64,000 nt of DNA, from positions 124,001-188,000 of the forward strand of contig JANQRL010000046.1 in the NCBI GenBank assembly GCA_028284605.1. The letters run 5' to 3'. Source of the stretch: Paracoccaceae bacterium (GTDB lineage: Bacteria; Pseudomonadota; Alphaproteobacteria; Rhodobacterales; Rhodobacteraceae). The notes under the pieces are model-generated. The model worked only from the letters and a program-made list of their open reading frames with translations, was not told the DNA's origin and searched no databases. The translations under genes and the position numbers were made by a program. Below, in pieces: positions 26,316 through 34,073 of the stretch (positions within the stretch are counted from its first letter, which is position 1; each line of letters begins with the position of its first letter).

Positions 26316-27701
26316 TCAGGTGCCGCAGAAGGTGCGCTCGACCCGTTCCTCCGGTTTCGGCGGGGCGGTGTAGGCCCGGTCGGCCTCGGCGAGATCGAAG
26401 GGCCGGGCGGTGACGCGCAGAAGCTCGTGGAACGGGGCGAGATCGCCCGCGACGCCCGCCGTGATCGCCTGTTCGATCCGGTGCAGGCGGGGGATCACCC
26501 GGGGATTGGTTCGCGCCATCAGCGCCGGGTCCGGGGCACGGACCTGCCAGCGGGTGTGCCAGCCGTCGGGGAGGTCGGCGGCTTCCAGATCGGCGAAGGT
26601 ATTGGTGAAGTCGGCGCCGGTCTCGGCCATGTGGCTGAGAAGGTCCTCGATCAGGGCGCGGTCCCCCTCAAGGGGTTCCGCGATCCCCAGTTTGGCGGCG
26701 AAGGCGCGGAGCCATTCGGCCTCGTAGAGCGCCGGGAAGCCGTTGATCGCCTCGGTGAACGCCGCCACCGCCGCGTCGGCATCCTCCATCATCGGGATCA
26801 GGGCGGAGGCGAATTGCGCGATGTTCCAGTGGGCGATCTGTGGCTGGTTGACATAGGCATAGCGGCCGAACTGGTCGATGGAGGAGAACACCGTCTCCGG
26901 GTGGTAGCGGTCCATGAAGGCGCAAGGTCCATAATCGATCGTCTCACCCGCGATCTGGCAATTGTCGGTGTTCATCACCCCGTGGATGAAGCCCACCGAC
27001 ATCCAGAGCGCGATCAGCCGGGCCTGGCGCGCCATCATGCCTTCGATGAGGTCACGGGGGCCGGCGGCCTCGGGGTAGTGGCGGGCGATGGTGTGGGCGG
27101 TGAGGGCCTTCAGCCCCTCGATATCGCCGCGGGAGGCGAAGAATTGGAAGGTGCCGACGCGGATATGGCTCTGCGCCACGCGGGTGAAGACGGCGCCGGG
27201 GAGGACGGTTTCGCGCAGCACCCGCTCGCCGGTGGTGACGGCGGCGAGCGCCCTTGTGGTGGGGATGCCGAGGGCGTGCATTGCCTCGGACATCACGTAT
27301 TCACGCAGCACCGGCCCGAGCCAGGCGCGGCCATCGCCCATCCGGGAATAGGGGGTGCGGCCGGAGCCCTTGAGCTGGATGTCGCGGCGGGTGCCGTCGG
27401 TGCCAACGACCTCACCCAGCAGGATCGCGCGGCCGTCGCCGAGCTGCGGGTTCCACTGGCCGAACTGGTGCCCGGCATAGACCTGGGCCAAGGGCAGGGC
27501 GCCACCGGGGACCTCGTTGCCGGAGAAGAGCGCGGCGAGGGTGGCGTCGGGCACCGCACGGCTGTCGAAGCCGAGGGTTGCGGCCAGATCGTGGTTGAAC
27601 GCGATCAGCCCGGGATCGGCCACCGGGGTCGGGTCGAGCGCGGTGTAGAAGCGCTCGGGCAGGCGGGCGTAGGAATTGTCGAAGGGGATATCGAGGCTCA
27701 T
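26316..27701 (-). CDS. selO: SelO/YdiU protein adenylyltransferase
   Basis: This 461-residue pseudokinase-fold protein transfers AMP from ATP to Ser/Thr/Tyr of target proteins. Diagnostic segments are [19 protein letters not shown] near residue 75, [20 protein letters not shown] near 107, FFASRGD and [20 protein letters not shown] near 245. The C-terminus FCGT carries Cys (codon TGC) where some relatives have selenocysteine; it may form the regulatory disulfide known for the family. The start [19 protein letters not shown] fits the family N-terminus. Confidence 0.95.
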   Translation of the reverse strand: MSLDIPFDNSYARLPERFYTALDPTPVADPGLIAFNHDLAATLGFDSRAVPDATLAALFSGNEVPGGALPLAQVYAGHQFGQWNPQLGDGRAILLGEVVGTDGTRRDIQLKGSGRTPYSRMGDGRAWLGPVLREYVMSEAMHALGIPTTRALAAVTTGERVLRETVLPGAVFTRVAQSHIRVGTFQFFASRGDIEGLKALTAHTIARHYPEAAGPRDLIEGMMARQARLIALWMSVGFIHGVMNTDNCQIAGETIDYGPCAFMDRYHPETVFSSIDQFGRYAYVNQPQIAHWNIAQFASALIPMMEDADAAVAAFTEAINGFPALYEAEWLRAFAAKLGIAEPLEGDRALIEDLLSHMAETGADFTNTFADLEAADLPDGWHTRWQVRAPDPALMARTNPRVIPRLHRIEQAITAGVAGDLAPFHELLRVTARPFDLAEADRAYTAPPKPEERVERTFCGT

Positions 27702-27770
27702 GGGGGATATCTAGGGCAGGTTCGGTTGAACAGGAAGTGGTGGTTCAGGGCCGGTCCTTTCGGAACGCGC

Positions 27771-27913
27771 GCCGGGCAGCGACAGACCGGGGGATGGCGA
27801 ACCGACGGCTGAACTGAAGCGCTTTATAGCTGCCAAGCACGTCCTCCGCTCAGAGCTCGGCGCCCGGCGTCACCCAATCGCCAGCCCGCCGGACCGGTCT
27901 GGCGGTGCCCGGC
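27771..27913 (-). mobile_element. MITE-like 143-bp element, copy 1
   Basis: The ends are near-perfect inverted repeats of about 20 bp: GCCGGGCAGCGACAGACCGG at 27771-27790 and CCGGTCTGGCGGTGCCCGGC at 27894-27913. The whole interval is homologous, in opposite orientation, to 51857-51998. Similarity continues for about 25 bp beyond one end (GCGCCTTCGGCTTGA...). It lies between selO and the GNAT gene, where no gene is present (27702-27985). It encodes no protein. Miniature inverted-repeat transposable elements have this size and layout, but I see no clear target-site duplication. Confidence 0.7.
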
Positions 27914-27985
27914 GCCTTCGGCTTGAGTCCGGGCCGGGATATAGAAGAACTGTGGGACCTACCCCAAAAATCCGAGGCCGGAGGC

Positions 27986-28435
27986 TCAGAATTCCCGCGT
28001 CATCAGGCAGTACCGGTCGCGCATCTGAAACCCATTCTTCGCATAGAGCCTCTGCGCCCCGGCATCGTCCCGGGCGACTTCGAGATGGAGCGCGCGGATG
28101 CCGCCGTCGCGGAGCGCGGTGGCGATGGCGTGGAGCACTTCGGTGGCGATGCCGCGGCCGCGGATCGACGGGCGGACATAGATCTCGTCGATGAAGGCAT
28201 CCATGCCGGCGAATTCCACCGACCAGCCGAAGGTGGCGACGACATAGCCCGAAGGCGCCTGGGACGGCCCGAAAAGCCAGGCGGCGCCAAGGGGCGAGCC
28301 GTCGAGCAGGGGCAGGATCCCGGCGCGGCGGGCCTCGGGGTCGCTGGCGATCTGCATCTCCTCGTGGAAACGGGCGACGAGGCTGTCGAGCCGGTCGAAA
28401 TCCTGCGGGCCGCAGAGATGGATCGCGGTGGTCAT
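27986..28435 (-). CDS. GNAT family N-acetyltransferase
   Basis: The protein has 149 residues. The acetyl-CoA binding motif A region DEIYVRPSIRGRGIATEVLHAI (near residue 82) and the later EVARDDAGAQRLYAKNGFQ are typical of GNAT enzymes. The acceptor is unknown. The start overlaps the stop of the grpB-like gene (ATGA), so it is the third gene of the nucleoside hydrolase-grpB-GNAT operon. The longer frame upstream is a shadow of grpB. Confidence 0.9.
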   Translation of the reverse strand: MTTAIHLCGPQDFDRLDSLVARFHEEMQIASDPEARRAGILPLLDGSPLGAAWLFGPSQAPSGYVVATFGWSVEFAGMDAFIDEIYVRPSIRGRGIATEVLHAIATALRDGGIRALHLEVARDDAGAQRLYAKNGFQMRDRYCLMTREF

Positions 28436-28938
28436 GGCTGGGCCTCCAGCGACCTGGCCTCGATACGCTTGATGACGGCCTCCTTGCAGGCGCAGTAAGC
28501 CTCCCGGCTCGTGACCGTCTCGGCGCAGCGCCGCTTGACCGCGGCATAGGCCGCGCGGTCGGCGGGGTGGCGGCGCAGGTGGTCCCGGAAGGCGAGGTGC
28601 CGCGCAATCTCCGGATCGCCTTTGGCATAGGCGTGGCAATGGACCTCGCGCTGGCCGTCGCGGATGCGGCGCAGGTAGCGGCGGCGCGGCAGGCCGTTCT
28701 CGCCGAGCCAGTCGTAGCCGGCGGCTTCGAGGGTCGGGCGGGCCGCTTCGAGGGCGGCGAGATCGGTGACTTCCGGCAGCAGGTCGATGACCGGTTTCGC
28801 GGGGAGGCCCGGCACGGCGGTGGAGCCGATATGGTGGCAGGCGAGAAGCGGCGCGCCGATCAGGGCGCCGAGTTCGGCGGCCAGAGCCTCGGCGCGGCGC
28901 GGCCAATCGGGGTCGGGCGGGACGATCTCGATCCTCAC
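28432..28938 (-). CDS. GrpB/UPF0157 family nucleotidyltransferase-fold protein
   Basis: The protein has 168 residues from GTG 28938. The GrpB pattern is clear: IEIVPPDPDWPRRAEAL at the N-terminus, CHHIGSTAVPGLPAKPVIDLL near residue 35 and YLRRIRDGQREVHCHAY near 85. These proteins have a nucleotidyltransferase-like fold and unknown substrates. The GTG start gives a 4-bp GTGA overlap with the preceding nucleoside hydrolase, and its own stop overlaps the GNAT start, so all three are coupled. Confidence 0.9.
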   Translation of the reverse strand: MRIEIVPPDPDWPRRAEALAAELGALIGAPLLACHHIGSTAVPGLPAKPVIDLLPEVTDLAALEAARPTLEAAGYDWLGENGLPRRRYLRRIRDGQREVHCHAYAKGDPEIARHLAFRDHLRRHPADRAAYAAVKRRCAETVTSREAYCACKEAVIKRIEARSLEAQP

Positions 28939-29870
28939 AGCGTGGCGATCCGGTCGGTCAGCAGCGCGAAGAACCGGTCCGCGTCCGCGTCGCCGATGAA
29001 GGTGGCGTTGGGCGCCCGCTCGGTGACGCCCCACCAGTCGGCGACGGTCATGCCGCGGGTCAGGTCCGAGACGGTCTCGATCTCCACATTAATATGCCGG
29101 CCGGAGAAGATCTCCGGCTCCAGCAGGTAGGCGATGACGCAAGGGTCGTGGAGCGGCGCGCCGGCGGAGCCGTATTTTTCCTTGTCGAAGCGCTCAAAGA
29201 AATCGGTCCAGGCGGCGACAGTGTCACCGACCCGGGTGCCCATGGCGCGGAAGCCCTTCAGATGCGCCTCGGTCGTCAGCACCCTATGGGTGACATCGAG
29301 GGGCATCACGGTGAGCGGAATGCCGGCGGCGAAGACCCGGGAAGCCGCCTCGGGGTCGACATAGATGTTGAACTCGGCGGCGGGGGTGATGTTGCCGACC
29401 TCGAAATAGGCGCCGCCCATCAGCACGATCCCGGCCACGCGCTCGGCGATGTCCGGGGCGCGGGCGAGCGCGGTGCCGATATTGGTGAGCGGGCCGAGGG
29501 GGCAGAGGGTGACGGTCCCGGCGGGTTCCCGGCGCAGGGTTTCGATCAGGAAGTCGACGGCGTGGGCGTCCTGGAGCGGCATCTGCGGCTCGGGCAGGTC
29601 GGCGCCGTCGAGGCCGGTCTTGCCGTGGACATGTTCGGCTGTGACGAGGGCCCGGGTCATTGGCGCGTCGCAGCCGGCGAAGATGGGGATGTCGGGGCGG
29701 CCCGCGAGTTCGCAGACGACACGGGCATTCCGGGAGGTGAGCGGCAGCGGAACGTTGCCGGCCACGGCGGTGATGCCGAGCACCTCCAGTTCGGGGGAAG
29801 CCAGGGCGAGGAGGATTGCCACGGCATCGTCCTGGCCGGGATCGGTGTCGATGATGATTTTCTGCGGCAT
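28935..29870 (-). CDS. Inosine-uridine type nucleoside hydrolase
   Basis: The protein has 311 residues. The N-terminal IIIDTDPGQDDAVAILLAL is the calcium-binding DxDxxxDD signature of nucleoside hydrolases. GNVPLPLTSRNA, HGKTGLDGADLP and GAYFEVGNITPAAEFNIYVDP give the other ligand and substrate residues. It hydrolyses N-glycosidic bonds of nucleosides for salvage. First gene of a three-gene operon; the DNA upstream holds the second copy of the 315-bp folded repeat. Confidence 0.94.
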   Translation of the reverse strand: MPQKIIIDTDPGQDDAVAILLALASPELEVLGITAVAGNVPLPLTSRNARVVCELAGRPDIPIFAGCDAPMTRALVTAEHVHGKTGLDGADLPEPQMPLQDAHAVDFLIETLRREPAGTVTLCPLGPLTNIGTALARAPDIAERVAGIVLMGGAYFEVGNITPAAEFNIYVDPEAASRVFAAGIPLTVMPLDVTHRVLTTEAHLKGFRAMGTRVGDTVAAWTDFFERFDKEKYGSAGAPLHDPCVIAYLLEPEIFSGRHINVEIETVSDLTRGMTVADWWGVTERAPNATFIGDADADRFFALLTDRIATL

Positions 29871-29887
29871 GACCCTGATCCCATTGA

Positions 29888-30203
29888 GCGCCTTGCGGCG
29901 CGCTCCATGCCTACCCCCTACCTGTCCTTCCCCAGCGAGGGAAGGGAGGCTGTGGCGGGCCGACCCCGTCAGGTGGGCGTCGGGCCTGGTGGTTTCCGGT
30001 GTGGGGGCTTCGGGCTCACCAAAGCAGCAGCTTCGGATCCACCCTCGCCTCGACCTTGCCTGACAGACCCTGCGGCTCGCCCCAAGGGAAATAGCCGTCT
30101 CCCCACGCTGTGGGCGCGGGGCCCCTCGGCGACTTCTCTTGGCCCGATCCGCAGGGCCTGTCTTGGCGGTCTCAGGCGAGGGCGGCTCCGAAGCAGCATT
30201 TTG
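29888..30203. repeat. Copy B of the folded ~315-bp dispersed repeat
   Basis: Same orientation and order of blocks as 23692-24005: GCGCGCTC, the C-rich/G-rich hairpin (here CCTTCCC...GGGAAGG near 29925-29947), TGGCGGGCCGACCCCGT, GGGGGCTTCGGGCTCACC, GACAGACCCT, ATAGCCGTCTCCCCACGC and GGCGAGGGCGGCTCCGAA. The long arms GCAGCTTCGGATCC...CCTCGCC and GGCGAGGGCGGCTCCGAAGC pair better than in copy A. It lies between the divergent nucleoside hydrolase and the end of the Rieske operon. Nothing is recognised at 30204-30392. Confidence 0.75.
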
Positions 30204-30392
30204 GGGGAGGGTTGGCTCCGGAGCGGTGCGGAAGGTGGGTCACGTCTTCGGGCTCCGGCGGGGTGGTGTCGGGGGCGGCTGCCTACGGTTGGAAGGGTCT
30301 GGGACAGACGCGCGGGAGGTCGTGGAACGGAGCGAGATCACCCACCACGACCGGCTGATCGATGAGTCCGAGGTGGCCTCGGCGATGCGGTG

Positions 30393-30602
30393 TCAGATGC
30401 GGTTCAGTGCGGTGAGGCGGGCGCGCAGGGCGGGGGCGTTGGGATGGCCGGTGTCGAGGGCCCAGATATAGGCGTGGGTGAGGTAGAAGGCGGCTTCGTC
30501 CTCGGTCGGGGCGGCCACGGCGGCCTCTTCGTAGAGGCGGGCGAGCGCTCTGCCGTCGCCGCGCCCATGGGCCGCGCGCAGGCGCCGGTCGAGATCGCTC
30601 AC
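30393..30602 (-). CDS. Small TPR-like helical protein
   Basis: The protein has 69 residues from GTG 30602, with a GTGA overlap to the Rieske oxygenase stop, indicating translational coupling. The sequence RRLRAAHGRGDGRALARLYEEAA...AFYLTHAYIWALDTGHPNA reads like two TPR helices. I do not recognise a named family. Coupling to the oxygenase suggests a shared role, which is inference. Confidence 0.65.
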   Translation of the reverse strand: MSDLDRRLRAAHGRGDGRALARLYEEAAVAAPTEDEAAFYLTHAYIWALDTGHPNAPALRARLTALNRI

Positions 30603-31753
30603 TTTGCCGAACGGTGCTGCGCGATGCGGTCCGCGACCCAGGCGTGGAAGCAATGGGTGGGGCTATCCATGGCCGGGCTGAACCTGCCGCCGTCGAAACC
30701 GGGCGCCGTCCGGCCGCGCTGCATCCCCTCGACCACGAAGATGTCCTCCTCGAAGACCTCTTTCCACAGGGCGGCATTCCGGGCGCGCAGGTCATCGGGG
30801 GTCTCGGGGCTGGCATAATAGAGATGCACGTGCTCCCGGGTCCGGCCCGGGCCGAGGGGCTCCAGCAGCAGCGTGAAGGCGTGGTCGCGATGCACGCCAA
30901 GGAGCACGTTGGGATAGACCGCGATGTATTCGGCGGCTTTGTCCCATTTCGCATCGGGCAGGTCCGGGAAGTCCGGGAAGACCGCGCCGTCGGCGCCGGT
31001 GAGTTGCCGGTAGACCGAACTGCCCTGGCCGGAATAGCGCCCCGGGGCCTCGATATTGTAATGGTCCTCGAGCCGGGAATAGGAGTTCAGCCCGGGATGA
31101 ACCCAGGGCAGGTGGTAGCTCTCGCAGTAATTCTCCACCGCCAGTTTCCAGTTCGTTTGGACGTCGAGGGTGAACCGGCTGTCGGCGCCGCCATGATGCA
31201 GCGGGCGGTCGAAATCGGCCCAGCGGGCGATGATGTCGGCCATCGCCTCCTCGAAAGGCGGCGCAGTGCCCGAGACATTGATCCAGACCACGTCGCGCCA
31301 GAGATGCGAGCGGACCTCGATTAGCCCCAGCGCATCGCGGTCGATGGCCTCGTGCTTGTTCCGGCCCGGGCCCCCGACATGGGGCGTGGCGACAAGATCG
31401 CCGGAGGTCGAGTAGCACCAGGAATGGTAGGGGCAGCGGATCGCCCCCTCGATCCGGCGCGGCGCGTCGACCAGGATCATGCCGCGGTGCCGGCAGATGT
31501 TCTGGAAGACCCGGACCTGGCCGTCCTGGGCGCTGCGGATCAGCAGGAGCGGGATGCCGGCGAAATCGAGCGGCACCGCGTCACCGGGTTCGGGCACGTC
31601 CGCCGCCACGGCGAGGCCGGCCCAACCGCTCAGCAGCAGGGCCTGACGCTCCTCCTCGAAGACCTGGGGATCGGTGTAATGGGCGTTCGGCAGCCCGGTT
31701 GCACGCGCGACCGGTCGGCGGACTGCGGCGAGATCGGTGAGGTCCCTGGCCAT
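30599..31753 (-). CDS. Rieske non-heme iron oxygenase, alpha subunit
   Basis: The protein has 384 residues. The Rieske [2Fe-2S] centre is CRHRG (near residue 88) with CPYHSW 17 residues after. The mononuclear iron site is in ENYCESYHLPWVHPG near residue 207, with the later Asp in the C-terminal part. This architecture hydroxylates or demethylates small substrates, and the closest types from memory are glycine betaine/choline-type monooxygenases. No reductase or ferredoxin gene is nearby, so the electron donor lies elsewhere. A small coupled gene follows. Confidence 0.88.
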   Translation of the reverse strand: MARDLTDLAAVRRPVARATGLPNAHYTDPQVFEEERQALLLSGWAGLAVAADVPEPGDAVPLDFAGIPLLLIRSAQDGQVRVFQNICRHRGMILVDAPRRIEGAIRCPYHSWCYSTSGDLVATPHVGGPGRNKHEAIDRDALGLIEVRSHLWRDVVWINVSGTAPPFEEAMADIIARWADFDRPLHHGGADSRFTLDVQTNWKLAVENYCESYHLPWVHPGLNSYSRLEDHYNIEAPGRYSGQGSSVYRQLTGADGAVFPDFPDLPDAKWDKAAEYIAVYPNVLLGVHRDHAFTLLLEPLGPGRTREHVHLYYASPETPDDLRARNAALWKEVFEEDIFVVEGMQRGRTAPGFDGGRFSPAMDSPTHCFHAWVADRIAQHRSAK

Positions 31754-32082
31754 GGCATGTCCTCTCCCTTGGATGCGTCGAGCCTAGCACCACCGCGGGT
31801 CCCGGCATTCCACAGCCGCGACCGGAAGTTTTCCGCCGGCGACATGGGCGCGCCCGGGGATTGCCGATCCGGGGGCGCTTGATCGGTCGCTTTCCGCGCG
31901 TCCGGCCCGGGGCGGTTTGACCCTGCGGTGGTTTGCCGATGCAGTCCGGGGGTCGGGGCAGGCCGATGCCGGTTTTCCGGCTGCGTGGCGCGGTCTCTGG
32001 CCCGGCGCGGGCGGGGCGCTCAGGTTGCCGCTCGGGGCCGATGCGCCCCGTCCCATGTCCAACGAACCGAATGGAGGCAGAC
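31754..32082. other. Intergenic region without a recognised gene
   Basis: These 329 bp separate the Rieske gene (-) from the EF-hand gene (+). Open frames are Arg/Pro-rich and lack motifs. No strong palindrome or repeat shared with other intergenic regions is seen. Promoters for both divergent genes must lie here. A GGAGG ribosome site precedes the EF-hand gene. Confidence 0.5.
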
Positions 32083-32331
32083 ATGCCGAAACCGCTCCTG
32101 ACCCTCGCCCTGATCTTCGCGGCGGGCACCGCCCTCGCCCAGGCCGAGCCCGACACGGCCATCGATACCGATGGCGACGGGCTCTACAGCTTTCCCGAGG
32201 TGAGCGCCGTGATGCCAGAGATCAGTGCCGATGCGTTCACCACCATGGACGGGAATGGCGACGGTCTTCTCGATATGGAGGAGGTGGCGCTGGCCCAGGA
32301 GGCCGGGCTGATGCCGGTGAGCGAAGGCTGA
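32083..32331 (+). CDS. Small exported EF-hand protein
   Basis: This 82-residue protein has a signal peptide (MPKPLLTLALIFAAGTALAQ) and two canonical calcium-binding EF-hand loops, DTDGDGLYSFPE (near residue 28) and DGNGDGLLDMEE (near residue 54). A GGAGG site lies before ATG 32083. The mature protein is only about 60 residues and acidic, so a periplasmic calcium buffer or sensor is likely. The upstream extension of the frame is not conserved-looking. Confidence 0.82.
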   Translation: MPKPLLTLALIFAAGTALAQAEPDTAIDTDGDGLYSFPEVSAVMPEISADAFTTMDGNGDGLLDMEEVALAQEAGLMPVSEG

Positions 32332-32368
32332 CCGCTCGGCCTCCCGGTGCGAGCGCGCCGGGGGGCCG

Positions 32369-32959
32369 TCAGGTGTCGCGGGACGGCGCGGCGGGTCCGT
32401 CGGCGCCGCGGGACAGCGCGGCGACGCCGGTCCGGGCGAGTTCCTGCAACCCGAGCGGGCGCATCAGGTCGGCGAAGGCATCGACCTTGGCCGGGGTCCC
32501 GGTGATCTCGAAAACGAAACTGTCGAGGGTCGAATCCACTACATTGGCGCGGAAGATGTCGGCGAGCCTGAGCGCCTCGACCCGCTTGTCGCCGGTCCCC
32601 GCCACCTTGAAGAGCGCCAGTTCCCGCTCCACCGCCGGCCCCTCGACGGTGAGGTCGTGGACGTCGTGAACGCTGACGATCCGGCCGAGCTGGGCCTTGA
32701 TCTGCTCGATCACCTGGGGCGTGCCCGTGGTGACGAGGGTGATGCGGCTCAGATGCCCGGTATGGTCCACTTCGGCGACTGTCAGGCTCTCGATATTATA
32801 GCCGCGCCCCGAGAAGAGCCCGATGACCCGCGCCAGCACGCCCGGCTCGTTCTCCACCAGCACGGCAAGGGTGTGCCGCTCCTCGGTATCCGAGAAGGTC
32901 GGGCGGAGGTTGTAGGCGGAATGGCTGGTCGAGCCTTTCTTGATCTTCAGGGCGGACAT
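32369..32959 (-). CDS. ilvH: Acetolactate synthase small (regulatory) subunit
   Basis: This 196-residue protein has an N-terminal ACT domain (HTLAVLVENEPGVLARVIGLFSGRGYNIESL, residues about 29-60) and a C-terminal regulatory domain (VDSTLDSFVFEITG). It binds branched-chain amino acids and controls the catalytic subunit IlvB. The start at 32959 gives the usual SALKIKKGSTSHSAY N-terminus. It lies downstream of ilvB but is separated by the ParDE module and a damaged lipoprotein gene, over 1.1 kb, which is unusual for ilvBH. Confidence 0.94.
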   Translation of the reverse strand: MSALKIKKGSTSHSAYNLRPTFSDTEERHTLAVLVENEPGVLARVIGLFSGRGYNIESLTVAEVDHTGHLSRITLVTTGTPQVIEQIKAQLGRIVSVHDVHDLTVEGPAVERELALFKVAGTGDKRVEALRLADIFRANVVDSTLDSFVFEITGTPAKVDAFADLMRPLGLQELARTGVAALSRGADGPAAPSRDT

Positions 32960-33041
32960 GACGGGCCTTTCGCGAAAAGCGGCGCGGTGGTCGGGCAGGG
33001 ATAGGGGATTGGCCGGGGCGATCAAGGGAAAACTGCCCCGT

Positions 33042-33321
33042 TCAGAGGCAGTCCAGGGTGGCGTCGTAGACATTGACGCCGGGCCGCTGGGTGATGGTGC
33101 CGACCTCACAGCCGGAAAGGGCGGCGATGGCGCGGGCGGCATTGCGGATCAGACGGGGCTGGTTGCCGATCCCGGTGGCGAAGTTGCGGGCGGTGGCGTT
33201 GTCGCCTCTCAGCGTGACGAAGAAGACATCGCCGCCCGCCTCGACCCGCACTCTCCGGCATCGCCATCTCGCCGGTGCAGGCGGTGAGGAGGACGAGGAG
33301 GGCTGGAGCGAGGAGGCGCAT
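33042..33321 (-). pseudogene. Frameshifted small lipoprotein gene
   Basis: Reading from ATG 33321, the product begins MRLLAPALLVLLTACTG, a clear lipoprotein signal (lipobox LTAC), and continues to about MAMPES. The conserved-looking remainder (RVRVEAGGDVFFVTLRGDN, FATGIGNQPRLIRNAARA, IAALSGCEVGTITQRPG) is in another frame and ends at 33042. One base has been gained or lost near 33245-33260. Either the gene is inactivated or the sequence has an error there. Repaired, the protein would have about 92 residues. Function unknown. Confidence 0.75.
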
Positions 33322-33328
33322 CTTGAGG

Positions 33329-33664
33329 TCACTTGTCCGGGGCGTCGATGGCGTCTGCCATGTGTTGGGCGAGATTGCTACGGGAGTGGACGAAATCGAG
33401 AACGAAGATCGTGTCACCGAATTGTTCGGTGATGGCGAAGTGCTCGCCGACCCGCGCATAGCGCACCACTTTGTCCTGGCGGCGTCCGGTGATCAGCGCG
33501 GCCGAACGGCTGTGCACGCGGCCCTCGGCGACGCCTTCGAGGCGGTCGGCGATCAGTTCGGCATAGCGGCGGGCTTGGAGGGGCCCGAACCGGTCGGCCG
33601 TCCAGACCGCGATGTCGAAGAGCGTGGCCCGCGCCCTATCGGTCAGGCGGACGGTACGGGTCAC
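33329..33664 (-). CDS. parE: ParE/RelE family toxin
   Basis: The protein has 111 residues. The pattern LTDRARATLFDIAVWTADRFGPLQARRYAELI, a central RSRS/GRRQDKVVRYARVGEHFAITEQF and the closing TIFVLDFVHSR match the ParE/RelE plasmid-stabilisation fold. ParE members poison gyrase; this activity is inferred from the family only. It lies 5 bp downstream of a ParD-like antitoxin gene, giving the usual antitoxin-toxin order. The module sits inside the ilvB-ilvH interval and looks like an insertion into it. Confidence 0.85.
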   Translation of the reverse strand: MTRTVRLTDRARATLFDIAVWTADRFGPLQARRYAELIADRLEGVAEGRVHSRSAALITGRRQDKVVRYARVGEHFAITEQFGDTIFVLDFVHSRSNLAQHMADAIDAPDK

Positions 33665-33669
33665 CCCGG

Positions 33670-33945
33670 TCAGCCGGCCTTGTTGTCCGAAACCGCCGCA
33701 ATGGCCGCCTCGAAGATGCCGGCGACCACATCGCCCGCGTCTCCCTCAATGATGCGACCGTCCGCAATGTCAGCGCGGGCCGCGTCGATCCGCCCGGCAA
33801 GCTCCTGCCGGGCCTCTTCAGCGTCCTCCAGGCGGCGCAACCCGTCCCGCATCGCCTCGGAGACGTTCTGGTAACGGCCCGAGGCGACGAGGCGGTCGAG
33901 AAGCGCGGCCTGGTGGTCGGTGATGACGACGTTGCGGGTGGGCAT
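33670..33945 (-). CDS. parD: ParD-like antitoxin
   Basis: The protein has 91 residues. The N-terminus (MPTRNVVITDHQAALLDRLVASGRYQNVSEAMRDGLRRLED) follows the ribbon-helix-helix pattern of ParD: a short beta strand and two helices that dimerise on DNA. The C-terminal tail (GRIIEGDAGDVVAGIFEAAI) would wrap around the toxin. ATG 33945 was chosen to start directly at the strand. ParD proteins repress their own promoter, so the 128 bp upstream probably hold its operator. Confidence 0.87.
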   Translation of the reverse strand: MPTRNVVITDHQAALLDRLVASGRYQNVSEAMRDGLRRLEDAEEARQELAGRIDAARADIADGRIIEGDAGDVVAGIFEAAIAAVSDNKAG

Positions 33946-34073
33946 GGTGCGGCTCCTCATCGGGCGCTGGCAGAATATGCCATCGCGTGCGGATTGTCAT
34001 CCGGTAGAGGCTGCGGTGTCGGGGGAGCGGACGACGCGCTTCGCGCGCTTTCGGAAGCCCACCCGCCCGGAGG

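Noticed and set aside
26316..26330. Selenocysteine codon at the end of SelO
   Set aside because: The codon is TGC (Cys), with the normal TGA stop two codons later; no SECIS-like hairpin needed.
33240..33262. Programmed ribosomal frameshift in the lipoprotein gene
   Set aside because: No slippery sequence or pseudoknot-like structure; a mutation or base error is simpler.
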